From assembly GCF_003951285.1 (NCBI RefSeq), contig NZ_RXFQ01000007.1, positions 248,001-312,000 on the forward strand: a stretch of 64,000 bases of DNA. Direction: 5' to 3'. The position numbers were made by a program, and so were the translations under genes. Every line of letters begins with the position of its first letter. The stretch's first letter is position 1. Origin of the DNA: Variovorax beijingensis. Lineage in GTDB: Bacteria > Pseudomonadota > Gammaproteobacteria > Burkholderiales > Burkholderiaceae_C. This document shows positions 17,546-26,787 of this stretch, in pieces. The notes beneath the pieces were generated by a model. The model was not told the DNA's origin and did not search any database. It saw only the letters and a program-made list of their open reading frames with translations.

Positions 17546-17551
17546 ATACAA
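17546..17551 (+). promoter_or_regulatory. Candidate -10 element (TACAAT) for lptA-lptB-rpoN
   Basis: TACAAT lies 27 bases upstream of the preferred lptA start. A TTGGTG at 17521-17526 could serve as the -35 with a 19-base spacer, which is long. The element also argues against using the ATG at 17551, which would then lie upstream of the transcription start. Confidence 0.35.
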
Positions 17552-17577
17552 TGGTTCAGAGCAAGTTTCGTGCCTCT

Positions 17578-18293
17578 ATGACATTGCCCTTCTATCCTCA
17601 CACCATCCCCTTCGTTCGCCGCATCGGTCGCCTGGCCGCCGGCGCGCTGCTGCTGGCCGGCCTTGCCTCGGGCGCGCTGGCCGAGACCGCCGACCGCAGC
17701 AAGCCGATGAACATCGAATCCGATGCGATGCGTTATGACGATCTCAAGCAGACGAGCGTGTTCACGGGCAACGTGCTGGTCACCAAGGGCACGATCATCA
17801 TCCGCGGCGCGCGCATCGACGTGCGCCAGGATGCCGAGGGCTACCAGTACGGCGTGGTCACGGCGGCGCCCGGCAAGCGGGCCTACTACAAGCAGAAGCG
17901 CAATGCGCCCGACGAGTGGATCGAGGGCGAATCCGAAGTCATCGAGTACGACAGCCGCGCCGACAACGTCAAGTTCATCCGCAATGCCGTCATGCGCCGG
18001 CTGATCGGCGCCACGCCCAATGACGAAAGCAGCGGCGCGCTCATCGTCTACGACCAGAGCAACGACACCTACACGGTGAATGGTTCCACCGTGCCGCCCA
18101 ACACGGGTGTGAACGCACCCTCGGGCGGGCGCGTGCGGACCATCCTCACGCCCAAGAGCGCCACCGCGCCGGCACCCGGTGCCTCGGCGCCCACCGGCGG
18201 CCGCGCCGCGCCGGCGGCGGCCGCGCCCCAGCCGGCGCCCGGCGCCGGCCTGCGCTCGACCACCACGCTGGGCGGCGAAGGGGAAAGGCGCAA

Positions 18294-18297
<4 letters not shown>
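17578..18297 (+). CDS. lptA: LPS export periplasmic protein LptA
   Basis: A 239-residue periplasmic OstA-fold protein that bridges lipopolysaccharide from the inner-membrane LptBFGC complex to LptDE. A signal peptide (residues 1-36, ending SGALAE) precedes the LptA domain, which starts [16 protein letters not shown] and continues with [17 protein letters not shown] low-complexity Ala/Pro tail from about residue 195 ([18 protein letters not shown]) is longer than in the E. coli protein. The start at 17578 is preferred; 17551 is a possible upstream alternative. lptB begins within its stop codon. No lptC is adjacent. Confidence 0.92.
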
Positions 18298-19088
<791 letters not shown>

Positions 19089-19105
19089 GGGAGGAGTCGG
19101 TCTCC

Positions 19106-20698
19106 ATGAAGCAAGGGCTGTCCCTTCGCGTTTCGCAGCACCTGGCGCTCACGCCCCAGCTGCAGCAGTCGATCCGGCTGCTGCAGCTGTCCACGCTCGA
19201 ACTGAGCCAGGAGGTGGAGCAGATGCTGGACGAGAACCCGTTCCTCGAACGCACCGCGGAAGAAGCCGCGCGCGAGGAATTCGGGCTCGACGCCATCGAT
19301 ACGCCGGTGCCGCGCGACGAGGCCGGTGAAGCCGCCGAGGGCGAATTCAGCTCGGCCCCGGCCAGCAGCGCGACCACCGCATCCAGCGAAACCGTCTCCA
19401 CGGCCGAGTCCGACGTTCCCGCCGCCGATGCCACCGAGCGCGAGCCCGACTGGGAAGGCGACGGCACCGTCGACATGGCGCCCGACGACAGCGAATGGGG
19501 CAGCGACGCCCCCGCGCGCCAGAACAACCTGGGCGACGACGAGCGTGCCGACGCCACCGAGCTCGCGCGCAGCCAGGAGTCGCTGCAGTCCTTCCTGCAC
19601 CGGCAGGCGCTGAGCCTGCGGCTCAACGAGAACGACAGCGCCGCGCTGCGCTTCCTGATCGAATCGCTCAACGACGACGGCTACCTGGAAGATTCGCTGC
19701 CGGCGCTGGCCTCGGGCCTTGCGGGCGACGACAACGACCAGTTCGACGAGCTGGTGCACCACTTCCAGGTGGCACTCGGCCTGCTGCAGAGCCTGGAGCC
19801 GGCCGGCGTCGGCGCGCGCGACCTGGGCGAATGCCTCTGCATCCAGCTGCGCGCACTCGCCAGCGAAAGCGAGACCGAGGAACAGGCGCTGGTGCGCAAG
19901 ACCGCCATCGCCATCTGCAAGCAGCCGATGGAGCTGCTTGCGCGGCGCGACTTTAAGCGCCTGGCCACGCTCACGCGCACCAACGAAGAGGTGGTGCGCT
20001 CGGCGCTGCAGATCATCTCGCGCCTGGAGCCCAAGCCGGGCCGCCGCTTCGTCGACGTCGAGCGCAACATCGTCATCCCCGACGTGATCGTCACCAAGAT
20101 CGGCCGCGGCACCAATGCCAAGTTCCGCGTCATGCTCAACCCCGAGGTGATGCCGCGGCTGCGCGTGCACGACATCTATGCCGGCGCGCTCAAGTCGCAC
20201 AAGGGCGAGGGCAGCCAGGCGCTGTCGCAGCGGCTGCAGGAGGCGCGCTGGTTCATCAAGAACATCCAGCAGCGCTTCGACACCATCCTGCGCGTGAGCA
20301 ACGCCATCGTCGAGCGGCAGAAGAGCTTCTTCGTGCACGGCGAGCTCGCGATGCGGCCGCTGGTGCTGCGCGAGATTGCCGACGAACTCGGCCTGCACGA
20401 ATCGACCATCTCGCGTGTGACCACGGCCAAGTACATGGCCACGCCTTTCGGTACGGTCGAGCTCAAGTACTTCTTCGGCTCGGCGCTCGGCACCGAGACC
20501 GGCGGCAATGCGTCGAGCACCGCGGTGCGCGCGCTGATCAAGCAGTTCGTGAGCTCCGAGAGCATCAAGAAGCCGCTGTCCGACAGCCAGATTTCCGAGA
20601 TGCTCAAGGAGCAGGGCATCGAGTGCGCACGCCGCACCGTGGCCAAGTACCGCGAAGCCCTGCGCATCGCGCCGGCCAACCTGCGCAAGGCCCTGTAG
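19106..20698 (+). CDS. rpoN: RNA polymerase sigma-54 factor
   Basis: A 530-residue sigma-54. The glutamine/leucine-rich region I begins MKQGLSLRVSQHLALTPQLQ, an acidic region II (about residues 60-150) is unusually long and Asp/Glu/Ala-rich, and region III holds the core-binding domain, the HTH and the RpoN box (ARRTVAKYRE) close to the C-terminus. It directs transcription from -24/-12 promoters with enhancer-binding ATPases. It is co-transcribed with lptA and lptB. Confidence 0.97.
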   Translation: MKQGLSLRVSQHLALTPQLQQSIRLLQLSTLELSQEVEQMLDENPFLERTAEEAAREEFGLDAIDTPVPRDEAGEAAEGEFSSAPASSATTASSETVSTAESDVPAADATEREPDWEGDGTVDMAPDDSEWGSDAPARQNNLGDDERADATELARSQESLQSFLHRQALSLRLNENDSAALRFLIESLNDDGYLEDSLPALASGLAGDDNDQFDELVHHFQVALGLLQSLEPAGVGARDLGECLCIQLRALASESETEEQALVRKTAIAICKQPMELLARRDFKRLATLTRTNEEVVRSALQIISRLEPKPGRRFVDVERNIVIPDVIVTKIGRGTNAKFRVMLNPEVMPRLRVHDIYAGALKSHKGEGSQALSQRLQEARWFIKNIQQRFDTILRVSNAIVERQKSFFVHGELAMRPLVLREIADELGLHESTISRVTTAKYMATPFGTVELKYFFGSALGTETGGNASSTAVRALIKQFVSSESIKKPLSDSQISEMLKEQGIECARRTVAKYREALRIAPANLRKAL

Positions 20699-20708
20699 AA
20701 AGCCGCCG

Positions 20709-22313
20709 ATGGCCCGCCGCCTGCTGTCGCGCTGTGGGCTCGCAGTCCTTGCCATGCTGGCGGCGCTGTTTCTCGCCGGCTGCGCCACCCTGCCCGACGA
20801 GACTCCGCGCCCGCCCACCAAGGCCGTGGCCGCCTCGGCCGACACCGCGCTCGGCAAGATCGCGCTGGCCTCGCAGCCCGACCCCGACCTCAGCGGCTTT
20901 CGCCTGATGCCGGGCGGCGACTTCGCCTTCGACACGCGCATCCAGCTCGCGCGGCGCGCCCAGCGCACGCTCGACGTGCAGTACTACCAGATCGAGAACG
21001 ACGAGACCGGCCGCTACCTGCTGCGCACGCTGCGCGACGCAGCCCGGCGCGGCGTGCGCGTGCGGCTCCTGATGGACGATCTCTATACCTCGGGCGAGGA
21101 CGAGCTGCTGCTCGGCCTGGCCGCCACGCCGAATGTCGAGCTGCGCCTTTTCAACCCGTTTCCGGCCGGGCGCGGCAGCCTGCTCAGGCGCTTCGCCGCC
21201 TCGCTGTTCGACTTCAGCCGCGTCAACCGGCGCATGCACAACAAGCTCTTCATCGCCGATGGCGCGATGGCGGTGGCGGGCGGGCGCAACATCGGCAACC
21301 AGTATTTCAGGCGCACGGCGGGCGAGAATTTTCTCGATCTCGACACCTTCGTGGCTGGTGCGCTGATTCCGCGCCTCGGCGTGCTGTTCGACCAGTACTG
21401 GAACAGCGCCTACGTGCGACCGGTCCAGTCGGTGGTGGCCAGCGAGCTGCCGCGCGAGGAACTGCAGAAGCGCTTCGAGGCCGCCACCGGGCCCGACACC
21501 ACGCCGCCGCCGCCCGGGCCCGCGCCCAACGACCTGCTCGGCTACAGCCCGATCGCCGAAGACCTGAATGCCGGCAAGCTCAACCTGATCTGGGCCCTGG
21601 CCGAAGCGTATGCCGATTCGCCCGAGCGCGTGATCGGCAAGACCGCCTCGTACGGCGGCGTGCCGCTGCTCGACGTCGACAGCGTGCGCTACAACGTGGT
21701 CGAGCAGATGCGCCGCGCGCGCTCCGAGGTGACGCTCGTCTCGCCCTACCTGATTCCAGGCAGGGCGGGGCTCGAAGTGATGCGCGAGATCCGCCGCCGC
21801 AACGTGAAGATCAGCATCGTCACCAATTCCTTTGCCGCCACCGACGAGCCGCTGGTCCACACCGCCTACCGCCGCTACCGGCCCGAGATGCTCGAGCTCG
21901 GCGCCGAGCTGTACGAACTGAGCACCACGCGCACGCGGCGCAGCGTGCGCCTCGGCCTGTTCGGCACTTCGGTGGGCCGGCTGCACGCCAAGTCGGCGGT
22001 GATCGACCGGCAGGTTCTTTTTGTCGGCTCGATGAACTTCGACCCGCGCTCCGAGACGCACAACACCGAGATCGGCCTGTTCATCCGCAGCCCCGAGATG
22101 GCGCAGCAGACGCTCAAGCTCATCGAGGTGCTGAAGCAGCAGGGCGCCTACCGGCTGCGCTTTGCCGAGGGCAGCGGCGGATCGCGCATCGAGTGGATCA
22201 GCGAGGAGGAGGCCGGCCGGACCACCGTGCTGAACGAGGAGCCCGATTCGGATTTCTGGGGCCGCACCATGCTCGAGCTGCTGGCGCCGCTGACGCCCGA
22301 AAGCCTGCTGTAG
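20709..22313 (+). CDS. Phospholipase D/cardiolipin synthase-family lipoprotein
   Basis: A 534-residue protein with two phospholipase D HKD motifs, MHNKLFIADG near residue 180 and LHAKSAVIDR near residue 425, each followed by the GS/GG-N region. The N-terminus carries a lipobox (LFLAGCATLPDE, Cys near residue 23), so it should be membrane-anchored after cleavage. This layout resembles the ClsC/YmdC-type cardiolipin synthases, making phospholipid transphosphatidylation the likely reaction. It starts ten bases after rpoN. The precise substrate is unproven. Confidence 0.88.
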   Translation: MARRLLSRCGLAVLAMLAALFLAGCATLPDETPRPPTKAVAASADTALGKIALASQPDPDLSGFRLMPGGDFAFDTRIQLARRAQRTLDVQYYQIENDETGRYLLRTLRDAARRGVRVRLLMDDLYTSGEDELLLGLAATPNVELRLFNPFPAGRGSLLRRFAASLFDFSRVNRRMHNKLFIADGAMAVAGGRNIGNQYFRRTAGENFLDLDTFVAGALIPRLGVLFDQYWNSAYVRPVQSVVASELPREELQKRFEAATGPDTTPPPPGPAPNDLLGYSPIAEDLNAGKLNLIWALAEAYADSPERVIGKTASYGGVPLLDVDSVRYNVVEQMRRARSEVTLVSPYLIPGRAGLEVMREIRRRNVKISIVTNSFAATDEPLVHTAYRRYRPEMLELGAELYELSTTRTRRSVRLGLFGTSVGRLHAKSAVIDRQVLFVGSMNFDPRSETHNTEIGLFIRSPEMAQQTLKLIEVLKQQGAYRLRFAEGSGGSRIEWISEEEAGRTTVLNEEPDSDFWGRTMLELLAPLTPESLL

Positions 22314-22323
22314 CCCGGGCGGC

Positions 22324-22965
22324 TCAGCCGCTGCGTACGCCCGACAGCAGCCTGAGGCCCAGCAGCACCATCACGCCGCCGGCCGCGCGGTCGATCCAGG
22401 CCTTGTAGCGCAGGTAGGCCGAGCGCGGCGCCGCTGAAGACAGCGCCAGCGCGACGACCGCGTACCAGCCGGTTTCGATGCAGAAGATCACCGCCGGCAC
22501 CGCGAGCGCCAGCGCCAGCGGCACCTCGCGCGGCAGGAAGGCCGCGAAGATGCTGGCGTAGACCACCGCGGTCTTCGGATTGCTGATCTGGGTGCCCATG
22601 CCCAGGAGAAACGCGCGCCGTGCATTGCCGGGGCTTGCGGCCGGTCGTGCGTCCTGCATGGCTGCCAGCGGCTCGCGCGCACCGCGCCAGATGCGGATGC
22701 CAAGATACACAAGATAGGCGCCGCCGAGCAGCTTCACCGCCAGGTAGAGCGCCGGAACCGCGAGAAACGCCGCCTGCAGCCCGGCCAGCGCCGCAATCGC
22801 GAACACCACGCCGCCGGCTCCCATGCCCAGCGCCGCAGCCAGGCCATCGCCGCGCGACGACGACACGGCGGTGCGCGCCACCATGACGAAGCTCGGTCCG
22901 GGACTCATGGCCCCGACGATCATCGCGCCCGCGATGCCCAGCAACGGAACCGTGATGCCGCTCAT
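22324..22965 (-). CDS. LysE-family amino-acid exporter
   Basis: A 213-residue inner-membrane protein of the LysE/RhtB family with six predicted helices. The N-terminal signature GAMSPGPSFVMVARTAVSSS is the hallmark of the family, which exports basic amino acids, threonine or homoserine lactones. The substrate cannot be assigned. It is convergent with the phospholipase D gene and lies at the end of a minus-strand run that includes two YceI genes and cytochrome b561. Confidence 0.9.
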   Translation of the reverse strand: MSGITVPLLGIAGAMIVGAMSPGPSFVMVARTAVSSSRGDGLAAALGMGAGGVVFAIAALAGLQAAFLAVPALYLAVKLLGGAYLVYLGIRIWRGAREPLAAMQDARPAASPGNARRAFLLGMGTQISNPKTAVVYASIFAAFLPREVPLALALAVPAVIFCIETGWYAVVALALSSAAPRSAYLRYKAWIDRAAGGVMVLLGLRLLSGVRSG

Positions 22966-22980
22966 GGTGGGCTCCTTCTT

Positions 22981-23616
22981 CTATTGCTGCACGTTGACCG
23001 CTTCGACCTGCACCAGCAGCTTCACCTTGTTCTCGAAGCCGAAGTTCAGGCCCCAGGTGATGCCCCAGTCGCTGCGCTGCACCGTGGTCTCGAAGTCGCC
23101 GCCGCAGACCTGGCGGTTGATGAGCGGATTCAGGTAGCAGTTGAAGCGCACGGCCTTGAGCGTGACCGGCCTGGTCTGCCCCATCAGCGTGAGCGTGCCC
23201 GGCACGTCGACCACCTTGTCGCCGTTGAATTCGATGCGGTCCGCCACGAAGCGGCCGGTCGGGAATTCGGCCACGTTGAAGAAATCCTTGCTCTGCACGT
23301 GGCGGTTGAGCAGGTCGACGCCGGTGTTGATGGAGCTGATGTCCATCGTGATGTCGACCTTGCCGCTGGTGCCGGTGCCGTCGATCTGCACCGAGCCGTC
23401 CTTGGTGCTGAAGCGGCCGCGGTTGGTGGTGGTGCCGTAGTGCCCCATCTCGTACATCACGAAGGTGTGCGTGGGGTCGATCACGTAGCTGGCGTTCTTC
23501 ACCGGGCCGCCGGCGGGCTTGGCGGCGACGGGCGGCGCGGTGTAGTCCTGTGCCAGGGCAGGGATGGCGAGGGCCGCCGCGGCAGACAGCGCGGCAGCGA
23601 GGAGGAGCTTCTTCAT
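22981..23616 (-). CDS. YceI-family periplasmic protein (copy 1)
   Basis: A 211-residue exported lipocalin-like protein. The signal peptide MKKLLLAAALSAAAALAIPA is followed by a YceI domain (YVIDPTHTFVMYEMGHYG, with TLTLMGQTRPVTLKAVRFNC later). YceI proteins have a hydrophobic barrel that binds polyisoprenoid lipids such as ubiquinone-type chains. Two cysteines in NCYLNPLINRQVCGGDF may form a disulphide. It lies downstream of a second, distinct YceI gene and cytochrome b561. The start was chosen for the signal peptide. Confidence 0.92.
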   Translation of the reverse strand: MKKLLLAAALSAAAALAIPALAQDYTAPPVAAKPAGGPVKNASYVIDPTHTFVMYEMGHYGTTTNRGRFSTKDGSVQIDGTGTSGKVDITMDISSINTGVDLLNRHVQSKDFFNVAEFPTGRFVADRIEFNGDKVVDVPGTLTLMGQTRPVTLKAVRFNCYLNPLINRQVCGGDFETTVQRSDWGITWGLNFGFENKVKLLVQVEAVNVQQ

Positions 23617-23659
23617 GGCAATGGGCGTGCGTGGCGTGAAAAAGAAAAACAGGAGAAAT

Positions 23660-24232
23660 TCAAAGCGGACCGAGCCCCGCGAGCGTGAGCCTGAAGCGAA
23701 CCAGCACCTCGTTGCCGACCACCGAGGTGTCCGTCCATTCGCCGTCGCCCACCTTGTAGTCGAGCCGCTGGATCGTAAAGCTTCCGCTGGCCACGGCGTG
23801 GCCGTTGGCCGGCGCAATGCTCACCGGCACCGTGACCTGGCGCGAGATGTTCTTGATGGTGAGCTTGCCCGCCATCTCGAAGCGGCCGTCGCCCAGCGCC
23901 TTGATCGCGCTCGACTGGAAACTGGCCCGCGGAAAATGCGCCGTGTCGAACCACGGCGCCTTGGGCAGTTCGGCATCGCTCATGGGAACGCCGAGCGATG
24001 CGCTGGCGGTGTCGATCTGCAATGCGACGCTGCCGCCTTCGGGCTTGCGCGGATCGAAGGCCACCTGGGCGTCGAACTTCTTGAACGTGCCTTCCACCGG
24101 CACGCCCATCTGCTTGCTCACGAAGGCGATCTGGCTCTTGTCCGCCACCAGCCGGGTGGCCGCTGCGGGCTCGGCGAGCGCGGGCGCCAGGGCGGCGAAT
24201 GCCAGAGTTGCAAGACAGAAGATGCGCTTCAT
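23660..24232 (-). CDS. YceI-family periplasmic protein (copy 2)
   Basis: A 190-residue exported YceI protein with signal peptide MKRIFCLATLAFAALAPALA and the motifs KSQIAFVSKQMGVPVEGTF and KLTIKNISRQVTVPVSI. It is only distantly similar to the YceI protein encoded 43 bases further on. Its ATG overlaps the stop of the cytochrome b561 gene by four bases, so the cytochrome and this lipid-binding protein are translationally coupled. This suits a role in handling quinone or isoprenoid for the cytochrome, which is inference from context. Confidence 0.92.
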   Translation of the reverse strand: MKRIFCLATLAFAALAPALAEPAAATRLVADKSQIAFVSKQMGVPVEGTFKKFDAQVAFDPRKPEGGSVALQIDTASASLGVPMSDAELPKAPWFDTAHFPRASFQSSAIKALGDGRFEMAGKLTIKNISRQVTVPVSIAPANGHAVASGSFTIQRLDYKVGDGEWTDTSVVGNEVLVRFRLTLAGLGPL

Positions 24233-24858
24233 CCGGCGGATTCCTTGCGTGGCGCGGGCCACATGCGTTTCAAGATGCCATCGCGGTCGATCCAGTGGTG
24301 CTTGAGCACCGCCGCCACGTGCAGCAGCGCCACCGCGGCCAGCGTGAAGGCGCTGCCCTTGTGCAGCGGCTTGAGCACGGCCTCGGCCCATTCCTTGTCG
24401 ACCGGCACGAAGTCGGGCAGCGGCAGCACGCCGAACCACACGACCGGAAAGCCCAGCGCCGAACTGTAGGCCCAGCCGAGCAGCGGAACCGCGAAGAACA
24501 GCAGGTACATCAGCGCGTGGCTCGCCCGATGGCCGCTGCGCTGCCAGCGCGGCATGGCCGCCGCCGCATCGGCTGGCAGCGGCGGCGGCCGATGGCGCAG
24601 CCGCCACAGCAGGCGCACGGCCGACAGCAGCAGGATCGTCACGCCGGCCCATTTGTGCCAGTTGTAGAGCTTGATGCGCGCCGGCGAGAGCGGCAGGCCG
24701 GTCATGTAGAGGCCGACGCCCAGCGAGCCGACGATCATGGCCGCAAGCAGCCAGTGCAGCGCCATCGCGACCGGGTCGTAGCGCAGTTCGCGCAGGCCGC
24801 GCGGATCGGCGGGCGCCTCCGCAATGGCGGCGGGGTGGGAAGGTGTGTCGATGGACAT
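24229..24858 (-). CDS. Cytochrome b561
   Basis: A 209-residue inner-membrane di-haem protein with four helices. Paired histidines appear in MALHWLLAAM and NWHKWAGVTI and later in SHALMYLLFF and LLHVAAVLKHHWIDRDG, as expected for the bacterial CybB type. An N-terminal hydrophilic stretch of about 27 residues is longer than usual. It probably transfers electrons from the quinol pool. It is coupled by a 4-base overlap to a YceI gene and follows the hybrid kinase gene after 90 bases with no obvious terminator. Confidence 0.9.
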   Translation of the reverse strand: MSIDTPSHPAAIAEAPADPRGLRELRYDPVAMALHWLLAAMIVGSLGVGLYMTGLPLSPARIKLYNWHKWAGVTILLLSAVRLLWRLRHRPPPLPADAAAAMPRWQRSGHRASHALMYLLFFAVPLLGWAYSSALGFPVVWFGVLPLPDFVPVDKEWAEAVLKPLHKGSAFTLAAVALLHVAAVLKHHWIDRDGILKRMWPAPRKESAG

Positions 24859-24948
24859 CGGAAGCAGGACCGGCAGCCTGTGCGCGGAGCATATATCGGA
24901 AGCAGCGAAGGCATCGCACGAGCCGTGCCAAATGCACCGGCCGCCCGG

Positions 24949-26745
24949 TCAGCGCCGCGCGGCCGGCTGCTGCGCCTGCAACAGCACCGCATGCAGTTCG
25001 GCCGGTTGCACCGGCTTGCGCAGCGCATGCCAGCCGCGCTGCGCGGCCAGCCGCTGGGTGGCTTCGCCGATGTCGGCCGAGACCAGCGCGATGGTGAGCG
25101 AAGGCTTCTGCCGCTGCAACCGTTCCGCCAGCGCGATGCCGTCGAGCGCGCCCGGCAGCCGGATGTCGCACAGCGCCACGTCGAGCGCGCGCAGGTCGGC
25201 CAGCGCCAGCGCCTCGGCCGCGCTGGCATACACGCGCGGCACGACCTGCCATTGCTGCAGCAGCGCGCTGAGGCTGTCGGCCACCACGGCGTTGTCTTCC
25301 ACCACCAGCACGGCCAGGCCGGGCCGCAGGGCCCGCGCCGCGCCGGACCGGGGCTGCGCCGCGGGAGCGGGAGCCGCCATCGGCGCATCGGCCGGCGCCG
25401 CGGGCAGTTCGAAACCGAACACCGAGCCGCGCCCCGGCGCCGAGCGCAGCGACACCTGGATGCCGAGCTGCGCGGCCAGCCGCCGCACGATCGCCAGGCC
25501 CAGCCCGTGCCCGCGCTGCAGGTTGCGCTCCACGTTGCCGATCTGCTCGAAGTCGCCGAACACGCGCTCCTGCGAGTCCGTCGCAATGCCGATGCCGCTG
25601 TCGCGCACCTCCACGCGCCAGGCGCGCCCGGTGTCGCGCCGGCGCGCGCGCACGGCCAGCAGCACCCGGCCGCGCGGCGTGAACTTGACGGCGTTGTCGA
25701 CCAGGTTCGCCAGCACGCGGCGCAGCGAGACCGCATCGGCCCAGCCCACCGCCTCGGCGGGGCAGCGCACCGTGACGCGGCCATCGCCGGCCTGGCGCGC
25801 CAGGTCGTGCAGCAGCGGCGCCAGCGGCACCGCCACCGGCTGCAGCGGATCGGCCGCGGCTTCGATGCGGCCGATCTCGAGCAGCTGGTTGGTCAGGCCT
25901 TCGAGCGCCTGCTGTGCGCGCGCGAGCGAGGCCACCGTGTGCTGCACCACGGGCGCATCGGCGCCGTTGTCCAGTTGCTGGCGCAGGACCTCGGCCTGCA
26001 GGCCGATGGCCATCACCGGCTGGCGCAGGTCGTGGTTGGCGGCCGAGAAGAAGCGCAGCCGCTCGGCCTGTGCCTGCTCGGAGGCGCGCAGCCCGGCCAG
26101 CGCCTGCTCGCGCAGGCTGCGCTCATTGAGGCGCAGGCCGATGTTCTCCTCGAGCTGGCGCGAGCGCTCCGCCACCAGCTTCCACATCATCGCGGTCAGG
26201 CCGATCCCGATGAGCGCCACCGCCTTCATCGCCGGCGCGCCGAGCCAGAGGCCGGTCACGATCACCGGCGCCAAGAGCAGCGTGATCGCCAGCTGCGTGG
26301 CCGGGATGTAGAACGACACGGAGAACGCCGACGACAGCGTCATTCCCATCAGCATCAGCGCGAGCAGCAGCTGCTGGTCCGGCTGGGCGGGGTTGAACAG
26401 CAGCACGCCGGCCACGCCGTGCGCCAGCTCCCAGATGCCGGTGCGCACCGTGTGCGTGCGCTGCGCGTCGCGCAGGCTCTGCGGGGTGAAGGGGTCGGGC
26501 AGGCGCTGGGGAAAGAAGCCGCGCATGAGCGTCACGGCGGTGACCAGCGAAATCCACACCAGTGCGCGCGAGAGAGAATATTGCCAGGCGAAGAGCGCCG
26601 CCACGCCGCAGTTCAGCAGGTATTGCACCAGCAGCACCGGCCCGATCGGGCGGATCGACAGCCGCAGCACCTCGCACTGGATTGCAAAGCGCCCGTCGTC
26701 GTCGGCGGCGGCCGGAGCAACCATGGGCGCGGTGGTGGAATTCAT
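24949..26745 (-). CDS. Hybrid sensor histidine kinase with receiver domain
   Basis: A 598-residue inner-membrane sensor. About six helices (residues 30-190) form the input region, without a large periplasmic loop. These are followed by a coiled segment, an HisKA domain with the phospho-acceptor His238 (FFSAANHDLRQPV), and an HATPase domain with N347/N351, DSGIGI and RGHGLGLAIV. An Ala/Pro linker leads to a receiver domain with phospho-acceptor Asp527 (DVALCDIRLPG). No DNA-binding output domain or adjacent regulator gene is seen. Genes for cytochrome b561 and YceI proteins follow in the same direction. Confidence 0.92.
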   Translation of the reverse strand: MNSTTAPMVAPAAADDDGRFAIQCEVLRLSIRPIGPVLLVQYLLNCGVAALFAWQYSLSRALVWISLVTAVTLMRGFFPQRLPDPFTPQSLRDAQRTHTVRTGIWELAHGVAGVLLFNPAQPDQQLLLALMLMGMTLSSAFSVSFYIPATQLAITLLLAPVIVTGLWLGAPAMKAVALIGIGLTAMMWKLVAERSRQLEENIGLRLNERSLREQALAGLRASEQAQAERLRFFSAANHDLRQPVMAIGLQAEVLRQQLDNGADAPVVQHTVASLARAQQALEGLTNQLLEIGRIEAAADPLQPVAVPLAPLLHDLARQAGDGRVTVRCPAEAVGWADAVSLRRVLANLVDNAVKFTPRGRVLLAVRARRRDTGRAWRVEVRDSGIGIATDSQERVFGDFEQIGNVERNLQRGHGLGLAIVRRLAAQLGIQVSLRSAPGRGSVFGFELPAAPADAPMAAPAPAAQPRSGAARALRPGLAVLVVEDNAVVADSLSALLQQWQVVPRVYASAAEALALADLRALDVALCDIRLPGALDGIALAERLQRQKPSLTIALVSADIGEATQRLAAQRGWHALRKPVQPAELHAVLLQAQQPAARR

Positions 26746-26787
26746 CGGCCGATCCACTATATAGAGAAGCGGCCCGGCGCGGCGACA

